This document shows, piece after piece, positions 54,819 to 64,000 of a DNA stretch of 64,000 nucleotides. Each line of letters opens with the position of its first letter. Position 1 is the first letter of the stretch. Source of the DNA: Raineyella sp034933565 (GTDB lineage: Bacteria; Actinomycetota; Actinomycetes; Propionibacteriales; Propionibacteriaceae); NCBI RefSeq assembly GCF_034933565.1, contig NZ_JAYFNG010000026.1, positions 35,696 to 99,695 on the forward strand, written 5' to 3'. A model generated the notes under the pieces. It ran no database searches and had not been told where the DNA came from. It saw nothing but the letters and a program-made list of their open reading frames with translations. Position numbers and translations under genes: made by a program.

Positions 54819-56015
54819 GTGCTGATGATCGGGCTGACCGGCGGGATCGGATCGGGCAAATCGACCGTGGCCCGCCTCCTCACCGACTGCGGGGCCCTGG
54901 TGATCGACGCGGATGCGCTGGCGCGAGAGGTCGTCGCGCCGGGGACACCCGGTCTGGCCGCGGTCCGGGACCGTTTCGGGGCCGGGATCGTACGACCGGA
55001 CGGGACCCTGGATCGCGCCGCCCTGGGTGCGGTGGTGTTCGCCGACCCGGCCGCCCGGCGCGACCTCGAGCGGATCACCCATCCGCTGATCCGTACCCGC
55101 ACCCGCGAGATCATCGCCGCGGCTCCGGTGGACACGATCGTGGTGCACGACATCCCGCTGCTGGTGGAGACCGGCGTCCAGGCGCACTACCACCTCGTCG
55201 TGTCCGTCGACGTGGACACCGAGGAGCGGGTCCGGCGCCTCGTCTCCTCCCGGGGCATGACCGAGGCCGACGCGCGTGGCCGGATCGCCCACCAGGCGTC
55301 CCGTGAGGAGCGTCTGGCCACCGCCGACGTGGTGATCGACAACAACGGCGCGCCGCAGGCGCTCGAACCGCAGATCGAGGCGTTGTGGCGGCGCGCCGTG
55401 ACCTTCGAGGACCACCTGCGTCGGCGCGAACCGGTCCGCCGGCCCGAGCGGCCGGTGCTCGTCGTCGCTGATCCGGCCTGGCCCGACCAGGCGCGCCGGC
55501 TGCTGGGGCGGCTCCGCTACCGGCTGGCCCCGCTGCTGGGCGAGGACCTCGCGCTGCACCACATCGGCTCGACGGCCGTGCCCGGCCTGGCCGGGGCGGA
55601 CGTCATCGACCTGCAGATCGGCCTGCCGTCACTGCTAGACGCTGATCGGGCGGACGTCCGCGAGGCGCTGGATCAGCTGGGGTTTCCCCGCGACGAGGGG
55701 GCCGATGGGGATCCGGCCGACACCGCGGGGGGGTGGCCCGAGTGGTTGCACCTCTCATGCGATCCCGGCCGGATCGTCCAGCTCCGGCTGCGCCCGGTCA
55801 GCTCGCCGGCCTGGCGATGGGCGCTGCTCCGCCGCGACTGGCTGCGGGCCGTGCCGGACGTACGCGAGGAGTACGCGCGGTTGACGCGTGAACTGGCGGC
55901 ACGTGAGGCGACCACTGTGGCGTACGCCCGGGCCGAGGAATCGTGGTGGCGGGCCGACGCCGCCCGGGCGGAGGAGTGGGCCTCCGCGACATCGTGGCGG
56001 ATCCCCGCTGCGTGA
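54819..56015 (+). CDS. coaE: Dephospho-CoA kinase fused to a GrpB/UPF0157 domain
   Basis: The 398-residue protein has an N-terminal kinase (1-200): P-loop GLTGGIGSGKST, VIDADALAREVV, HPLIRTRTRE and DIPLLVETG, which phosphorylates dephospho-CoA in the last step of CoA synthesis. The C-terminal half (about 212-390) is GrpB/UPF0157-like (VADPAWPDQARRLLGRL, HHIGSTAVPGLAGADVIDLQ). The same fusion exists in M. tuberculosis CoaE, where the tail is reported to aid folding. GTG 54819 has TAATCT exactly 6 nt upstream, so it is probably leaderless. Confidence 0.96.
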   Translation: MLMIGLTGGIGSGKSTVARLLTDCGALVIDADALAREVVAPGTPGLAAVRDRFGAGIVRPDGTLDRAALGAVVFADPAARRDLERITHPLIRTRTREIIAAAPVDTIVVHDIPLLVETGVQAHYHLVVSVDVDTEERVRRLVSSRGMTEADARGRIAHQASREERLATADVVIDNNGAPQALEPQIEALWRRAVTFEDHLRRREPVRRPERPVLVVADPAWPDQARRLLGRLRYRLAPLLGEDLALHHIGSTAVPGLAGADVIDLQIGLPSLLDADRADVREALDQLGFPRDEGADGDPADTAGGWPEWLHLSCDPGRIVQLRLRPVSSPAWRWALLRRDWLRAVPDVREEYARLTRELAAREATTVAYARAEESWWRADAARAEEWASATSWRIPAA

Positions 56016-56062
56016 GGGCCCCAGGAATGACCGGCTCGTCGGATGAGCCGTCCCGCCCGGGC

Positions 56063-56097
56063 GCGAGCCTCCGAAACGGTGCGAGCCTCCGAAACGG
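56063..56097 (+). repeat. 17-bp direct repeat before the coaE terminator
   Basis: GCGAGCCTCCGAAACGG occurs at 56063-56079 and 56081-56097, abutting the terminator stem. Confidence 0.85.
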
Positions 56098-56134
56098 CAC
56101 AGGGCCCCGGGATCATCCCGGGGCCCTGTGCCGT
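56094..56134. terminator. Bidirectional terminator between coaE and the E2 gene
   Basis: A perfect 19-bp stem (56094-56112 with 56116-56134, loop TCA) starts ACGGCACAGGGCCCCGGGA. Both flanking genes end within 80 bp. Confidence 0.9.
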
Positions 56135-56148
56135 CGTCTCGACGAGGG

Positions 56149-57903
56149 TCAGGCGTCCACGCCGAACTCGGCGCCGAAATCGCCGTCCTCGAGGCGGTCC
56201 TTGATGGCCACCAGGAACCGTGCCGCGTCGGCCCCGTCGATGATGCGGTGGTCGTACGACAGGTTGAGGTACATGATGTCGCGGATCGCGATGGTCTCGC
56301 CGAGGTGCTTGTCGACCAGCACCACCGGACGCTTGACGATCGCGCCGGTGCCCATGATCGCCGACTCCGGCTGGTTGATGATCGGGGTGTCCCAGAGGGC
56401 GCCGACCGAACCGTAGTTGGTGATCGTGAAGGTGCCACCGGACAGCTCAGCCGGGGAGACCTTGCCCTCACGGGTCCGGCTGCCGATGTCGGCGATCGCC
56501 CGGGCGAAGTCGGTGACGCTGAAGTCACCGGCGTTCTTGAGCACGGGGACCATCAGGCCCTTGGGCGTGTCGACGGCCAGGCCGAGGTTCTCAGTGGCCG
56601 GGTAGGTGATCGTCTTGTCGTCCATGTTCACGGTCGCGTTGACGATCGGGTACTTCTGCAGCGCCTCGATGGCGGCCTTCGCGATGAACGCGAGGTAGGT
56701 GAGGCCGACACCGTACTGGGCCTTGAAATCGCTCTTGACCTGGGCCCGGATCCGGGTGATCAGGGTCAGGTCGACCTCGACGGTCGCCGTGAGCTGCGCG
56801 GCGACGTCCTTCGAGTCGCGCATCCGACGGGCGATCGTCTGGCGGATCCGCGACATCTTCTCGGTCGTGCCACGCAGCGGCGAGACTTCGTGGGCGGTTC
56901 CGGCGGCGGCCGCCGCGGCCGGGGCCGCCGGGGCGGGGGCGGCCGCCGCCTTGGCTGCCTCGAGCACGTCCTGCTTGCGGATACGGCCACCCACACCGGT
57001 GCCGGTGAGGGTCGACAGGTCGACGTTGTGCTCAGCCGCCAGCTTACGGACCAACGGCGTGACGTACGCGGCCTCGGCGATGTCACCACCGGCCGCGCGC
57101 GGCGCGACCGACCTGGTCGGAGCCACCGGAGCCGGCGCGACGGGAGCTGCCGGAGCAGCGGGAACCGGAGCAGCGGGAGCGGCCGGGGCCGGGGCGGCGG
57201 GTGCTGCCGCGGGGGCCGGTGCTGCCACGGGGGCCGGTGCTGCCGCGGGTGCGGGAGCGGCGGGTGCTGCGGGGGCGGGGGTGGCGTTCGCGTCGCCGAT
57301 GATGGCGAGGACTGCGCCGACCTCGACGGTCTCGTCCTCGGCGACGCGGATCTCGAGAACGGTGCCGGCGACGGGGGAGGGGACCTCGGTGTCGACCTTG
57401 TCGGTGGAGATCTCGACCAGCGGCTCGTCGACGGCGACGGTGTCGCCGACCTTCTTGAGCCAGGTGGAGACGGTGCCTTCGGTGACGGATTCGCCGAGGG
57501 CGGGGAGGGTGACCTCGGTGCCTTGGGCGGGCCCGGCCGGCGCAGCGGGAGCCGTCGCGACGGGAGCAGCCGGAGCCGGAGCGGCGGGAGCAGCCGGAGC
57601 CGGAGCGGCGGGAGCCTCGGCCACCGGGGCGGGGGCCGTCGGCGCCTGGGCAGCGCCGGCCTCGCCCGGCTCGCCGATGATGGCCAGGACTGCGCCGACC
57701 TCGACGGTCTCGTCCTCCTGCACCCGGATCTCGAGAACCGTGCCGCCCACCGGGGATGGGACCTCGGTGTCGACCTTGTCGGTGGAGATCTCGACCAGCG
57801 GCTCGTCGACGGCGACCGTGTCACCGACCTTCTTGAGCCAAGTGGAGACGGTGCCCTCGGTAACGCTTTCCCCCAGGGCCGGGAGAGTTACAGAAGTCGA
57901 CAT
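56149..57903 (-). CDS. sucB: 2-oxoacid dehydrogenase E2, dihydrolipoamide acyltransferase with two lipoyl domains
   Basis: The 584-residue protein has lipoyl domain 1 (2-77, lipoyl Lys43 in ISTDKVD), an Ala/Pro linker, lipoyl domain 2 (about 130-205, Lys169), a second Ala/Pro linker, an E3-binding domain (about 283-320, TPLVRKLAAEHNVDL) and a catalytic domain ending with SYDHRIIDGADA (His and Asp). It is the acyl-transfer core of pyruvate and/or 2-oxoglutarate dehydrogenase; the M. tuberculosis counterpart DlaT sits in the same neighbourhood. E1 and E3 genes are not in the window. The two lipoyl domains are nearly identical in sequence. GAAGGAG lies rather far (about 12 nt) before the ATG. 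Confidence 0.96.
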   Translation of the reverse strand: MSTSVTLPALGESVTEGTVSTWLKKVGDTVAVDEPLVEISTDKVDTEVPSPVGGTVLEIRVQEDETVEVGAVLAIIGEPGEAGAAQAPTAPAPVAEAPAAPAPAAPAAPAPAAPVATAPAAPAGPAQGTEVTLPALGESVTEGTVSTWLKKVGDTVAVDEPLVEISTDKVDTEVPSPVAGTVLEIRVAEDETVEVGAVLAIIGDANATPAPAAPAAPAPAAAPAPVAAPAPAAAPAAPAPAAPAAPVPAAPAAPVAPAPVAPTRSVAPRAAGGDIAEAAYVTPLVRKLAAEHNVDLSTLTGTGVGGRIRKQDVLEAAKAAAAPAPAAPAAAAAAGTAHEVSPLRGTTEKMSRIRQTIARRMRDSKDVAAQLTATVEVDLTLITRIRAQVKSDFKAQYGVGLTYLAFIAKAAIEALQKYPIVNATVNMDDKTITYPATENLGLAVDTPKGLMVPVLKNAGDFSVTDFARAIADIGSRTREGKVSPAELSGGTFTITNYGSVGALWDTPIINQPESAIMGTGAIVKRPVVLVDKHLGETIAIRDIMYLNLSYDHRIIDGADAARFLVAIKDRLEDGDFGAEFGVDA

Positions 57904-58056
57904 GATCGCTTTGGACTCCTTCGGAACGGTGACGACGCAGTCAAGTACGTCGTTACCCTACCCGCAGGCGCCCGCAGCGGGAACGACGTTCCGACGACTC
58001 ACCGGGGGCGTCCTGCGGCCCGGCACACCGGGTGTCCGGGCCGCCTCACCTGCTCG

Positions 58057-59565
<1,509 letters not shown>

Positions 59566-59696
59566 CGTGGTACCTCTCACGTCGACAGTCGTACGTGTCC
59601 TCCGGGGCGGTGGCCCGGGACGTACGTCGGTGCGACGGAGTCACCGCGCACCGTTCCGCCACGCTAGTCGGCCGCGCCAACCCGGGGGCCGGTGGG

Positions 59697-59900
59697 TCAG
59701 GCGCTCAGCGCCATCGGCCCGTAGACCAGGGTGTTCCCGTCGAGCAGGCTGACGGACTCGACGCCCGCCTCGTCCAGGTCGGTCCAGTGCTCGGAGAACC
59801 ACTCCTCGGCAGCGGCCTGCGTGGCGAAGGTGGCGGTGAGGCCGAGCTCCGCGGCGGTGTCGTCGTCGAGGGCGGGGTCGGTGGTCCAGCTGAACGCCAT
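59697..59900 (-). CDS. Small conserved acidic hypothetical protein
   Basis: The 67-residue protein has two conserved-looking stretches, FATQAAAEEWFSEHWTDLDE followed by AGV, and NTLVYGPMAL near the end, which resemble a small actinobacterial family. It starts 7 nt after the DUF3043 stop, in an operon with it. No membrane segment or cysteine. Function unknown. Confidence 0.78.
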   Translation of the reverse strand: MAFSWTTDPALDDDTAAELGLTATFATQAAAEEWFSEHWTDLDEAGVESVSLLDGNTLVYGPMALSA

Positions 59901-59907
59901 GGTCGTC

Positions 59908-60471
59908 TCAGATCTTGTCGCCGCGATTGACCCGGGGGGCGGGGATCCGCCAGCGGCGGATCTGCAGGCACCGGTTCATCCCGTACATGAACAGCCCCTT
60001 CTTGGGGTAACCAGGGTGGCGCTGCTCGAGGAGCCTGGTGAATTGGCGCCACATGATCGTGATGTCGACCAGGACCGCCAGCACGATCAGGTAGAAAGCG
60101 ATCATCACGTAGTTCGCCAGCGACGGGTTCTTGCCCACGATCAGGCTGGTGGCCAGGGTGAGCAGGAGCAGGGGCATGACCACCTCACCGAGCCGGAAGC
60201 GGGAGTCGACCACGTCGCGCATCAGGGTCCGGCCGGGATCGGAGTCACGCTTGGCCAGCTGCTCCTGCCGCATCCGCCGATCGCTCTCCGCGTCTCGCCG
60301 ACGACGCTCCTTCTTCGTCAGCGTGGGGTTGACGCGGGCACGACGCGCGGCCTCCGCTTCCTTGCGGGTGGGGGTGGGGCCCTCCTTCTTGCGGTGCGCG
60401 GTGGGGGTCGGCGGTGCCGTCTCCGTTGCGTCCGTCTTGGCGGAGTCGTCCTTTTTGCTGAACAGTCCCAC
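59908..60471 (-). CDS. DUF3043 membrane protein
   Basis: The 187-residue protein has a highly charged N-terminal half (KKEGPTPTRKEAEAARRARV, TKKERRRRDAESDRRM) and two membrane helices (about 117-134 and 140-159), ending with a basic tail. It corresponds to the family of M. tuberculosis Rv2206 (from memory). GTG 60471 has AAGGA upstream, and a TAGTCT -10 on the minus strand at 60580-60575 implies a leader of about 100 nt. Function unknown. Confidence 0.88.
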   Translation of the reverse strand: MGLFSKKDDSAKTDATETAPPTPTAHRKKEGPTPTRKEAEAARRARVNPTLTKKERRRRDAESDRRMRQEQLAKRDSDPGRTLMRDVVDSRFRLGEVVMPLLLLTLATSLIVGKNPSLANYVMIAFYLIVLAVLVDITIMWRQFTRLLEQRHPGYPKKGLFMYGMNRCLQIRRWRIPAPRVNRGDKI

Positions 60472-60753
60472 GTCGGTCCTTCTCGTCCGTTGCCGCTTCC
60501 CGGACGCACTCAGGTGGCGTACGTCCTGCCCCGGTCCAGCGCCCGTCGGGGAGACGGCGCATGGTCCGACCCCAAGACTAGCCGTCCGCGCCTGCCGGAG
60601 CGCACACCGGACGGCCGTCGTACGACCTGCAGCACGGGGTGGCCGACGGTCGGCACGGGATGATCGACGGTCGTCCGGGCGGCCGATCGCTCGGACCTTG
60701 CCGGGCCGTCGGCCCTCCGGGACCTCACCCCCTGGGCCCGGAACTGCAGTGTC

Positions 60754-60788
60754 GGGGTCTCGTGTCGGGACACCTGACCCCCTAGGCT
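60754..60788 (+). promoter_or_regulatory. pspA promoter with an upstream 28-bp dyad
   Basis: GGGGTC-TC-GTGTC-GG-GACAC-CT-GACCCC (60754-60781) is a two-step inverted repeat directly upstream of -10 TAGGCT (60783-60788). It covers the -10/-35 spacer and could bind a stress regulator. It does not match the ClgR or HspR consensus. The rest of the 368-bp gap (60472-60839) has only the leftward -10. Confidence 0.55.
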
Positions 60789-60839
60789 GGTCGGCGTACG
60801 CACGACCCGAGTGCCCAACGGAAGGACCAGGGACCGTTT

Positions 60840-61817
60840 ATGAGTGGCATCTTCCAGAGAATCTCGACGATCTTCAACACCAAGGCCAACAAGGCTCTTG
60901 ACCGGATGGAAGACCCGCGCGAGACCCTCGACTATTCCTACGAGCGCCAGCTCGAGCTGCTCCGCAAGGTCCGCCGGGGTGTCGCCGACGTCGCGACCAG
61001 CCGCAAGCGGGTGGAGCTCCAGGCCAACCAGCTGGGGCAGCAGGTCGACAAGCTCGACCAGCAGGCCCGCCGGGCCCTGGAGATCGGCCGTGAGGATCTT
61101 GCCCGTGAGGCGCTGACGCGCAAGTCGGCGCTGACCTCCCAGCTCGCCGACCTGCAGGCCCAGCACGCACAGCTGCAGGAAGAAGAGGAGAAGCTCGTCC
61201 GGGCCTCCCAGCGCCTGCAGGCCAAGGTCGACGCCTTCCGGACGAAGAAGGAGACGATCAAGGCCACCTACTCCGCCGCCGAGGCGCAGACCCGGATCAG
61301 CGAGGCCTTCTCCGGGATCGGCGAGGAGATGGGTGACGTCGGCCTGGCGATCCAGCGCGCCGAGGACAAGACCCTGCAGATGCAGGCCCGGGCCGGCGCG
61401 GTGGACGAACTGCTCGCCTCCGGCGCCCTCGACGACGTCACCGGATCGGCGCAGGACGACCTCACCCGCGAACTCGACCAGTTGGCCTCGACCTCCCAGG
61501 TCGAGAACGAACTTGCCGCGATGAAGCAGCAGCTCGCCCTCGGTGGCGCGCCCGCCCCGACCCAGCAGGCCATCGGCCAGGGCAACGGCGTCGTCGGCCA
61601 GCCGCAGCAGCTGCCGCCGGGACACGCCCAGCAGGTCCCGCCGACCCAGCAGGCCCCTGCCCAGCAGGTGACCCAGGCCCAGCAGATCCCCACCCCGGAC
61701 CAGCAGTGGACCGTCCCGGCGCAGCAGCTGCCCCCGCAGCTGCCGGTGCCGGACCAGCCCTTCGGCCAGCCCACCCCCGCGACCCCGGAGTCGCCGCGGC
61801 AGGAGGAACAGCAGTGA
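60840..61817 (+). CDS. pspA: PspA/IM30-family membrane-stress protein with a Q/P-rich tail
   Basis: The 325-residue protein begins with the amphipathic helix of the family (SGIFQRISTIFNTKANKALD) and a long coiled coil to about residue 215 (ESCRT-III-like fold). A tail of about 95 residues with repeated P/Q/A units follows (TQQAPAQQVTQAQQIP) and is absent from E. coli PspA. It should polymerise on stressed membranes. AGGGA precedes the ATG. It is coupled to the PspAA gene by a GTGA overlap. Confidence 0.93.
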   Translation: MSGIFQRISTIFNTKANKALDRMEDPRETLDYSYERQLELLRKVRRGVADVATSRKRVELQANQLGQQVDKLDQQARRALEIGREDLAREALTRKSALTSQLADLQAQHAQLQEEEEKLVRASQRLQAKVDAFRTKKETIKATYSAAEAQTRISEAFSGIGEEMGDVGLAIQRAEDKTLQMQARAGAVDELLASGALDDVTGSAQDDLTRELDQLASTSQVENELAAMKQQLALGGAPAPTQQAIGQGNGVVGQPQQLPPGHAQQVPPTQQAPAQQVTQAQQIPTPDQQWTVPAQQLPPQLPVPDQPFGQPTPATPESPRQEEQQ

Positions 61818-62098
61818 TCGTCCGTATCCTGAACGAGGGCCAGTTCCGGCTCTCCGACGAGGCGCTCGCCTCGCTCAATTCCTTCGACGACGACGTCGAG
61901 CAGGCGGTGAACGCCGACGACCAGGCCGCGCTCACCACCGTGCTGCACGCCCTGCTCGACGATGTCCGGGCCCGGGGGGAGCGCGTGCCCGACGACGCGC
62001 TCGCCGACTCCGACCTGATCCTCCCCGACGCGGAGGCGACCGTGGCCGACGTCCGGGCCTGGCTCAGCGACAGTGAAGAAGGGCTGATCCCTGACTGA
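61814..62098 (+). CDS. PspAA-domain protein
   Basis: The 94-residue protein from GTG 61814 (AGGAGG 7 nt upstream) reads IVRILNEGQFRLSDEALASL and then acidic helices. It matches the PspAA partner found fused or adjacent to PspA in actinobacteria and other phyla. It overlaps the pspA stop by 4 nt. It probably modulates PspA assembly. Confidence 0.85.
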   Translation: MIVRILNEGQFRLSDEALASLNSFDDDVEQAVNADDQAALTTVLHALLDDVRARGERVPDDALADSDLILPDAEATVADVRAWLSDSEEGLIPD

Positions 62099-63344
62099 TC
62101 CGGCGGCCGGGGATCGCACGCCGGAGGATCGGCCGGCCGGCCGGCGCCGCCCGCTGCGGGTCGCCTTCGTCACCGATCGGATCGGAGCGCTGTCCTCCGC
62201 CGAGGCGGGGGCGGCCCTCGCCACCGGATGGCGCTCCCGACGCCCCGACGACGACCTCGCGGTCGTACCGTTCGGAGCATCGGGCGCCGGCCTGGCGGAG
62301 GCGTACGCCGAGCTGTCCGGGGTGCCGCTCGGCCTGTTGCCGTCCGGTGAGCCGACACCCTCCGGTGAACCGACGCCGCGCGGAGCAGCCGTGACCGACC
62401 CGGGCCGGCACCCGGCGCCCGGCGGGCGGACGGCACCGGGGCAGACCCTGCTGCTCGAGGTGGCCACCCCTGACACCGTCCTGGTAGGAGTGGAGACCGC
62501 TGCGCCGCAGGGCGGGACGGGTCTCGACACCAGCCGGGACGCGAGTTCGCGGGCCTGGGGCGAGGCCATCGTCCGAGCCGTCTCCGGCCGCGGCCACGTC
62601 GGCACGCTCGTCGTCGACCTCGGCGGCTGCTCCGCCCGGGACGGCGGCGCCGGCCTGCTCGGCGCGCTGGGTGGCGCGGCCGATGTCCCGCTCGACCGAG
62701 GGGTCGCCGGACTGGCCGGGATCACCACGCTCGACCTCACCGCGGCCCGCCGTACGCTCGCCGGGGTCGACCGGCTGGTCGCCGTGGTGCCCGCCCGCCA
62801 GGCCGATCGAGTGCTCCTCGGCATGCAGGGTGTCACCTCCCTGCACGGTGCGGCACTGCGGGAGGAGGGGCTTCCCTGGGATCCCGCCGACCTGCTCGCC
62901 GCCGACGCGAGCCTGGGACGCCTCGCCGCACTGGCCGCTCCGGGATTCACCGATGCTCCCGGGCTCGGTGCCTGCGGTGGCGTCGCGTCCGGGCTGGCGG
63001 CCCTCGGGGCCGCAGTGATGTCGGGTTCCGAGTGGCTGGCCGGCGAGGCCGACCTGCGGGCGACGCTCGGCGCCGCCGACGTCATCGTCACCGGGACCGG
63101 CGCGTACGATTTCGCGCACCGCGGTGGGGAGACGGTCGGGACGGTCGTCGAGCTCGCCGCGGCGGCGATGCGACCGGTGGTCGCGGTCGCCGCCTTCGTC
63201 ACGATCTCCGCGCGTGAGATGCGTGCCCACGGCCTCGAGGCGGCGTACGCCGTGCGCGAGGGGGTGCCGGGGCAGACCGTCGACGTCACTCCGGAGGACC
63301 TCGTCCGGATGGGGAAGCGGGTGGCCGGCACCTGGGCCGGCTGA
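62091..63344 (+). CDS. glxK: Glycerate kinase-family protein starting at CTG
   Basis: The frame is open from 62088 (TGA at 62085) and homologous from its first residues: LRVAFVTDRIGALSSAEAGA matches the start of actinobacterial glycerate kinases. No ATG, GTG or TTG occurs in frame before 62322, which would delete the N-terminal domain. CTG 62091 has GAAGAAGGG 7 nt upstream and overlaps the pspAA stop by 8 nt, giving a 417-residue protein (M-T-D-P-A-A-G). Later motifs are VVDLGGCSARDGGAGLLGAL, GACGGVASGLAAL and IVTGTGAYD. It should phosphorylate glycerate, though the catalytic Lys/Asp pattern is divergent. Confidence 0.78.
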   Translation: MTDPAAGDRTPEDRPAGRRRPLRVAFVTDRIGALSSAEAGAALATGWRSRRPDDDLAVVPFGASGAGLAEAYAELSGVPLGLLPSGEPTPSGEPTPRGAAVTDPGRHPAPGGRTAPGQTLLLEVATPDTVLVGVETAAPQGGTGLDTSRDASSRAWGEAIVRAVSGRGHVGTLVVDLGGCSARDGGAGLLGALGGAADVPLDRGVAGLAGITTLDLTAARRTLAGVDRLVAVVPARQADRVLLGMQGVTSLHGAALREEGLPWDPADLLAADASLGRLAALAAPGFTDAPGLGACGGVASGLAALGAAVMSGSEWLAGEADLRATLGAADVIVTGTGAYDFAHRGGETVGTVVELAAAAMRPVVAVAAFVTISAREMRAHGLEAAYAVREGVPGQTVDVTPEDLVRMGKRVAGTWAG

Positions 63345-63399
63345 CGTGGCGACCCCGGCCGGGGCCGTCCAGGACGGGTCCGGCGCCCGGATCGGGGGG

Positions 63400-63428
63400 T
63401 TGGAAGCCCCCGAAGGTCGGCCTAGACT
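63400..63428 (+). promoter_or_regulatory. erpA promoter
   Basis: -35 TTGGAA (63400-63405), a 17-bp spacer and -10 TAGACT (63423-63428) predict a leader of about 145 nt before erpA. The leader contains imperfect CCGGAN5ACACC-type repeats between about 63462 and 63535. Confidence 0.6.
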
Positions 63429-63580
63429 GATGACGCGGTTGCCCGGTCAATCAGATCGCCGGACGACCGGAAACCACACCGGATGACACGTCGGAATGAC
63501 ACCACGCCGGGACGACAGCACACCGGAACGACAGGCAGATCCGCACGCGTGACGGGTGGGACGGCCGGAGGAGAAGCGAT

Positions 63581-63931
63581 ATGACCGTGCAGAACGAGAC
63601 CTTGGCCCAGGGCATCATCCTGACCAGCGGCGCCGCCGCGAAGGTGAAGGCACTGCTGGAGAACGAGGGCCGCGACGACCTCGCCCTGCGCATCGCCGTG
63701 CAGCCGGGCGGTTGTTCCGGCCTGCGCTACCAGCTGTTCTTCGACGAGCGCGAGCTCGAGGGTGACATCGTCAGCCAGTACGACGGCGTCAGCGTCGTGA
63801 CCGACCGGATGAGCGCGCCCTACCTGTCCGGCGCGACCATCGACTTCATGGACACCATCGAGCAGCAGGGCTTCACCATCGACAACCCGAACGCGCAGAG
63901 CTCCTGCGCCTGCGGCGACAGCTTCCACTGA
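63581..63931 (+). CDS. erpA: A-type iron-sulfur cluster insertion protein (ErpA/IscA/HesB)
   Basis: The 116-residue protein carries the three conserved cysteines of A-type carriers: GGCSGLRYQ (Cys45) and the C-terminal CAC in SSCACGDSF. It delivers Fe-S clusters to targets, which here could include NadA and LipA; it complements the Mrp carrier at 3-4 kb. GGAGGAG lies 7-8 nt before the ATG. Its position next to glycerate kinase and DUF3043 matches the M. tuberculosis Rv2204c-Rv2206 neighbourhood. Confidence 0.96.
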   Translation: MTVQNETLAQGIILTSGAAAKVKALLENEGRDDLALRIAVQPGGCSGLRYQLFFDERELEGDIVSQYDGVSVVTDRMSAPYLSGATIDFMDTIEQQGFTIDNPNAQSSCACGDSFH

Positions 63932-63947
63932 TCCGAGCCTGTTGCAG

Positions 63948-63970
63948 CACGTGCCGGATCCCGGCACGTG
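63948..63970 (+). terminator. Terminator of erpA
   Basis: CACGTGCCGG (63948-63957) pairs perfectly with CCGGCACGTG (63961-63970) around ATC, 17 nt past the stop. Confidence 0.75.
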
Positions 63971-64000
63971 TGCCACCCGGGGCCCCGTCCGTCAGGACGG

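Noticed and set aside
61268..63331. A 687-codon minus-strand frame across pspA, pspAA and the kinase
   Set aside because: All three plus-strand genes are supported by family motifs and ribosome sites. The mirror frame is Ser/Pro/Ala low complexity.

Overview
The window is chromosomal DNA from a high-GC Gram-positive bacterium (Actinomycetota). By eye the third codon positions are almost all G or C. The gene set is actinobacterial: GlnE next to GlnA2, ImuA'-ImuB-DnaE2 under a LexA box, a DUF4191/LipA/LipB cluster, CoaE fused to a GrpB-like domain, and an NrtR-controlled nadABC operon. A member of Propionibacteriales is a reasonable guess, but it is inference. No tRNA, 16S/23S rRNA, CRISPR array, integrase or insertion sequence was seen. 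RNase P RNA (rnpB) is present.

Layout. 1-2.9 kb: a MarR regulator cut by the window edge, divergent from a frameshifted MFS transporter and an HSL-type esterase. 3.1-7.7 kb: Mrp, DUF1003 and MgtE-like CBS proteins, divergent from a citrate-lyase-beta-like CoA lyase and a stress protein. 7.8-13.8 kb: the SOS mutasome imuA'-imuB-dnaE2. 13.9-20.3 kb: CorA, Xaa-Pro aminopeptidase, a Bcr/CflA exporter, a zinc-ribbon coiled-coil protein and an RNB nuclease. 20.4-25.5 kb: rnpB, a small HTH ORF, an orphan double-ATPase ABC protein, methionine aminopeptidase and two hypothetical proteins. 25.7-31.1 kb: glnA2, an SCP2-type protein and glnE. 31.3-37.5 kb: a 34-residue Cys-rich protein, nadC-nadB-nadA, nrtR and ppk2. 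37.7-46.0 kb: a galactoside island with an ABC ATPase, a GH42 beta-galactosidase, two permeases, a binding lipoprotein and a LacI regulator. 46.1-57.9 kb: glnA1, RDD, CBS, HdeD-like, ABC-F, DUF4191, lipA, lipB, coaE and the 2-oxoacid dehydrogenase E2. 58.1-64 kb: leucyl aminopeptidase, a small protein, DUF3043, pspA-pspAA-glycerate kinase and erpA.

How the genes fit together. GlnE would adenylylate the GlnA at 46-47.5 kb, which keeps the target tyrosine. LipB and LipA build the lipoyl groups carried by the two lipoyl domains of the neighbouring E2. NadA-B-C make nicotinate mononucleotide from aspartate and are faced by their NUDIX-type regulator. The GH42 island is a self-contained uptake, hydrolysis and control unit. 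From memory, the backbone (glnA2, glnE, glnA1, RDD, DUF4191, lipA, lipB, E2, pepA, DUF3043, glycerate kinase, erpA) follows the gene neighbourhood of Mycobacterium tuberculosis Rv2204c-Rv2222c. The nad/ppk2 block and the galactoside island sit between glnE and glnA1.

Two sequence-level themes recur. At least fourteen genes have a TANNNT-like -10 element 5-8 nt before the start codon and no Shine-Dalgarno, which predicts leaderless mRNAs. Gene ends are often decorated with short tandem duplications of 15-35 bp. The best single oddities are a glycerate kinase whose only plausible start is CTG, a metallothionein-like mini-protein, and overlapping divergent promoters buried inside predicted operators.
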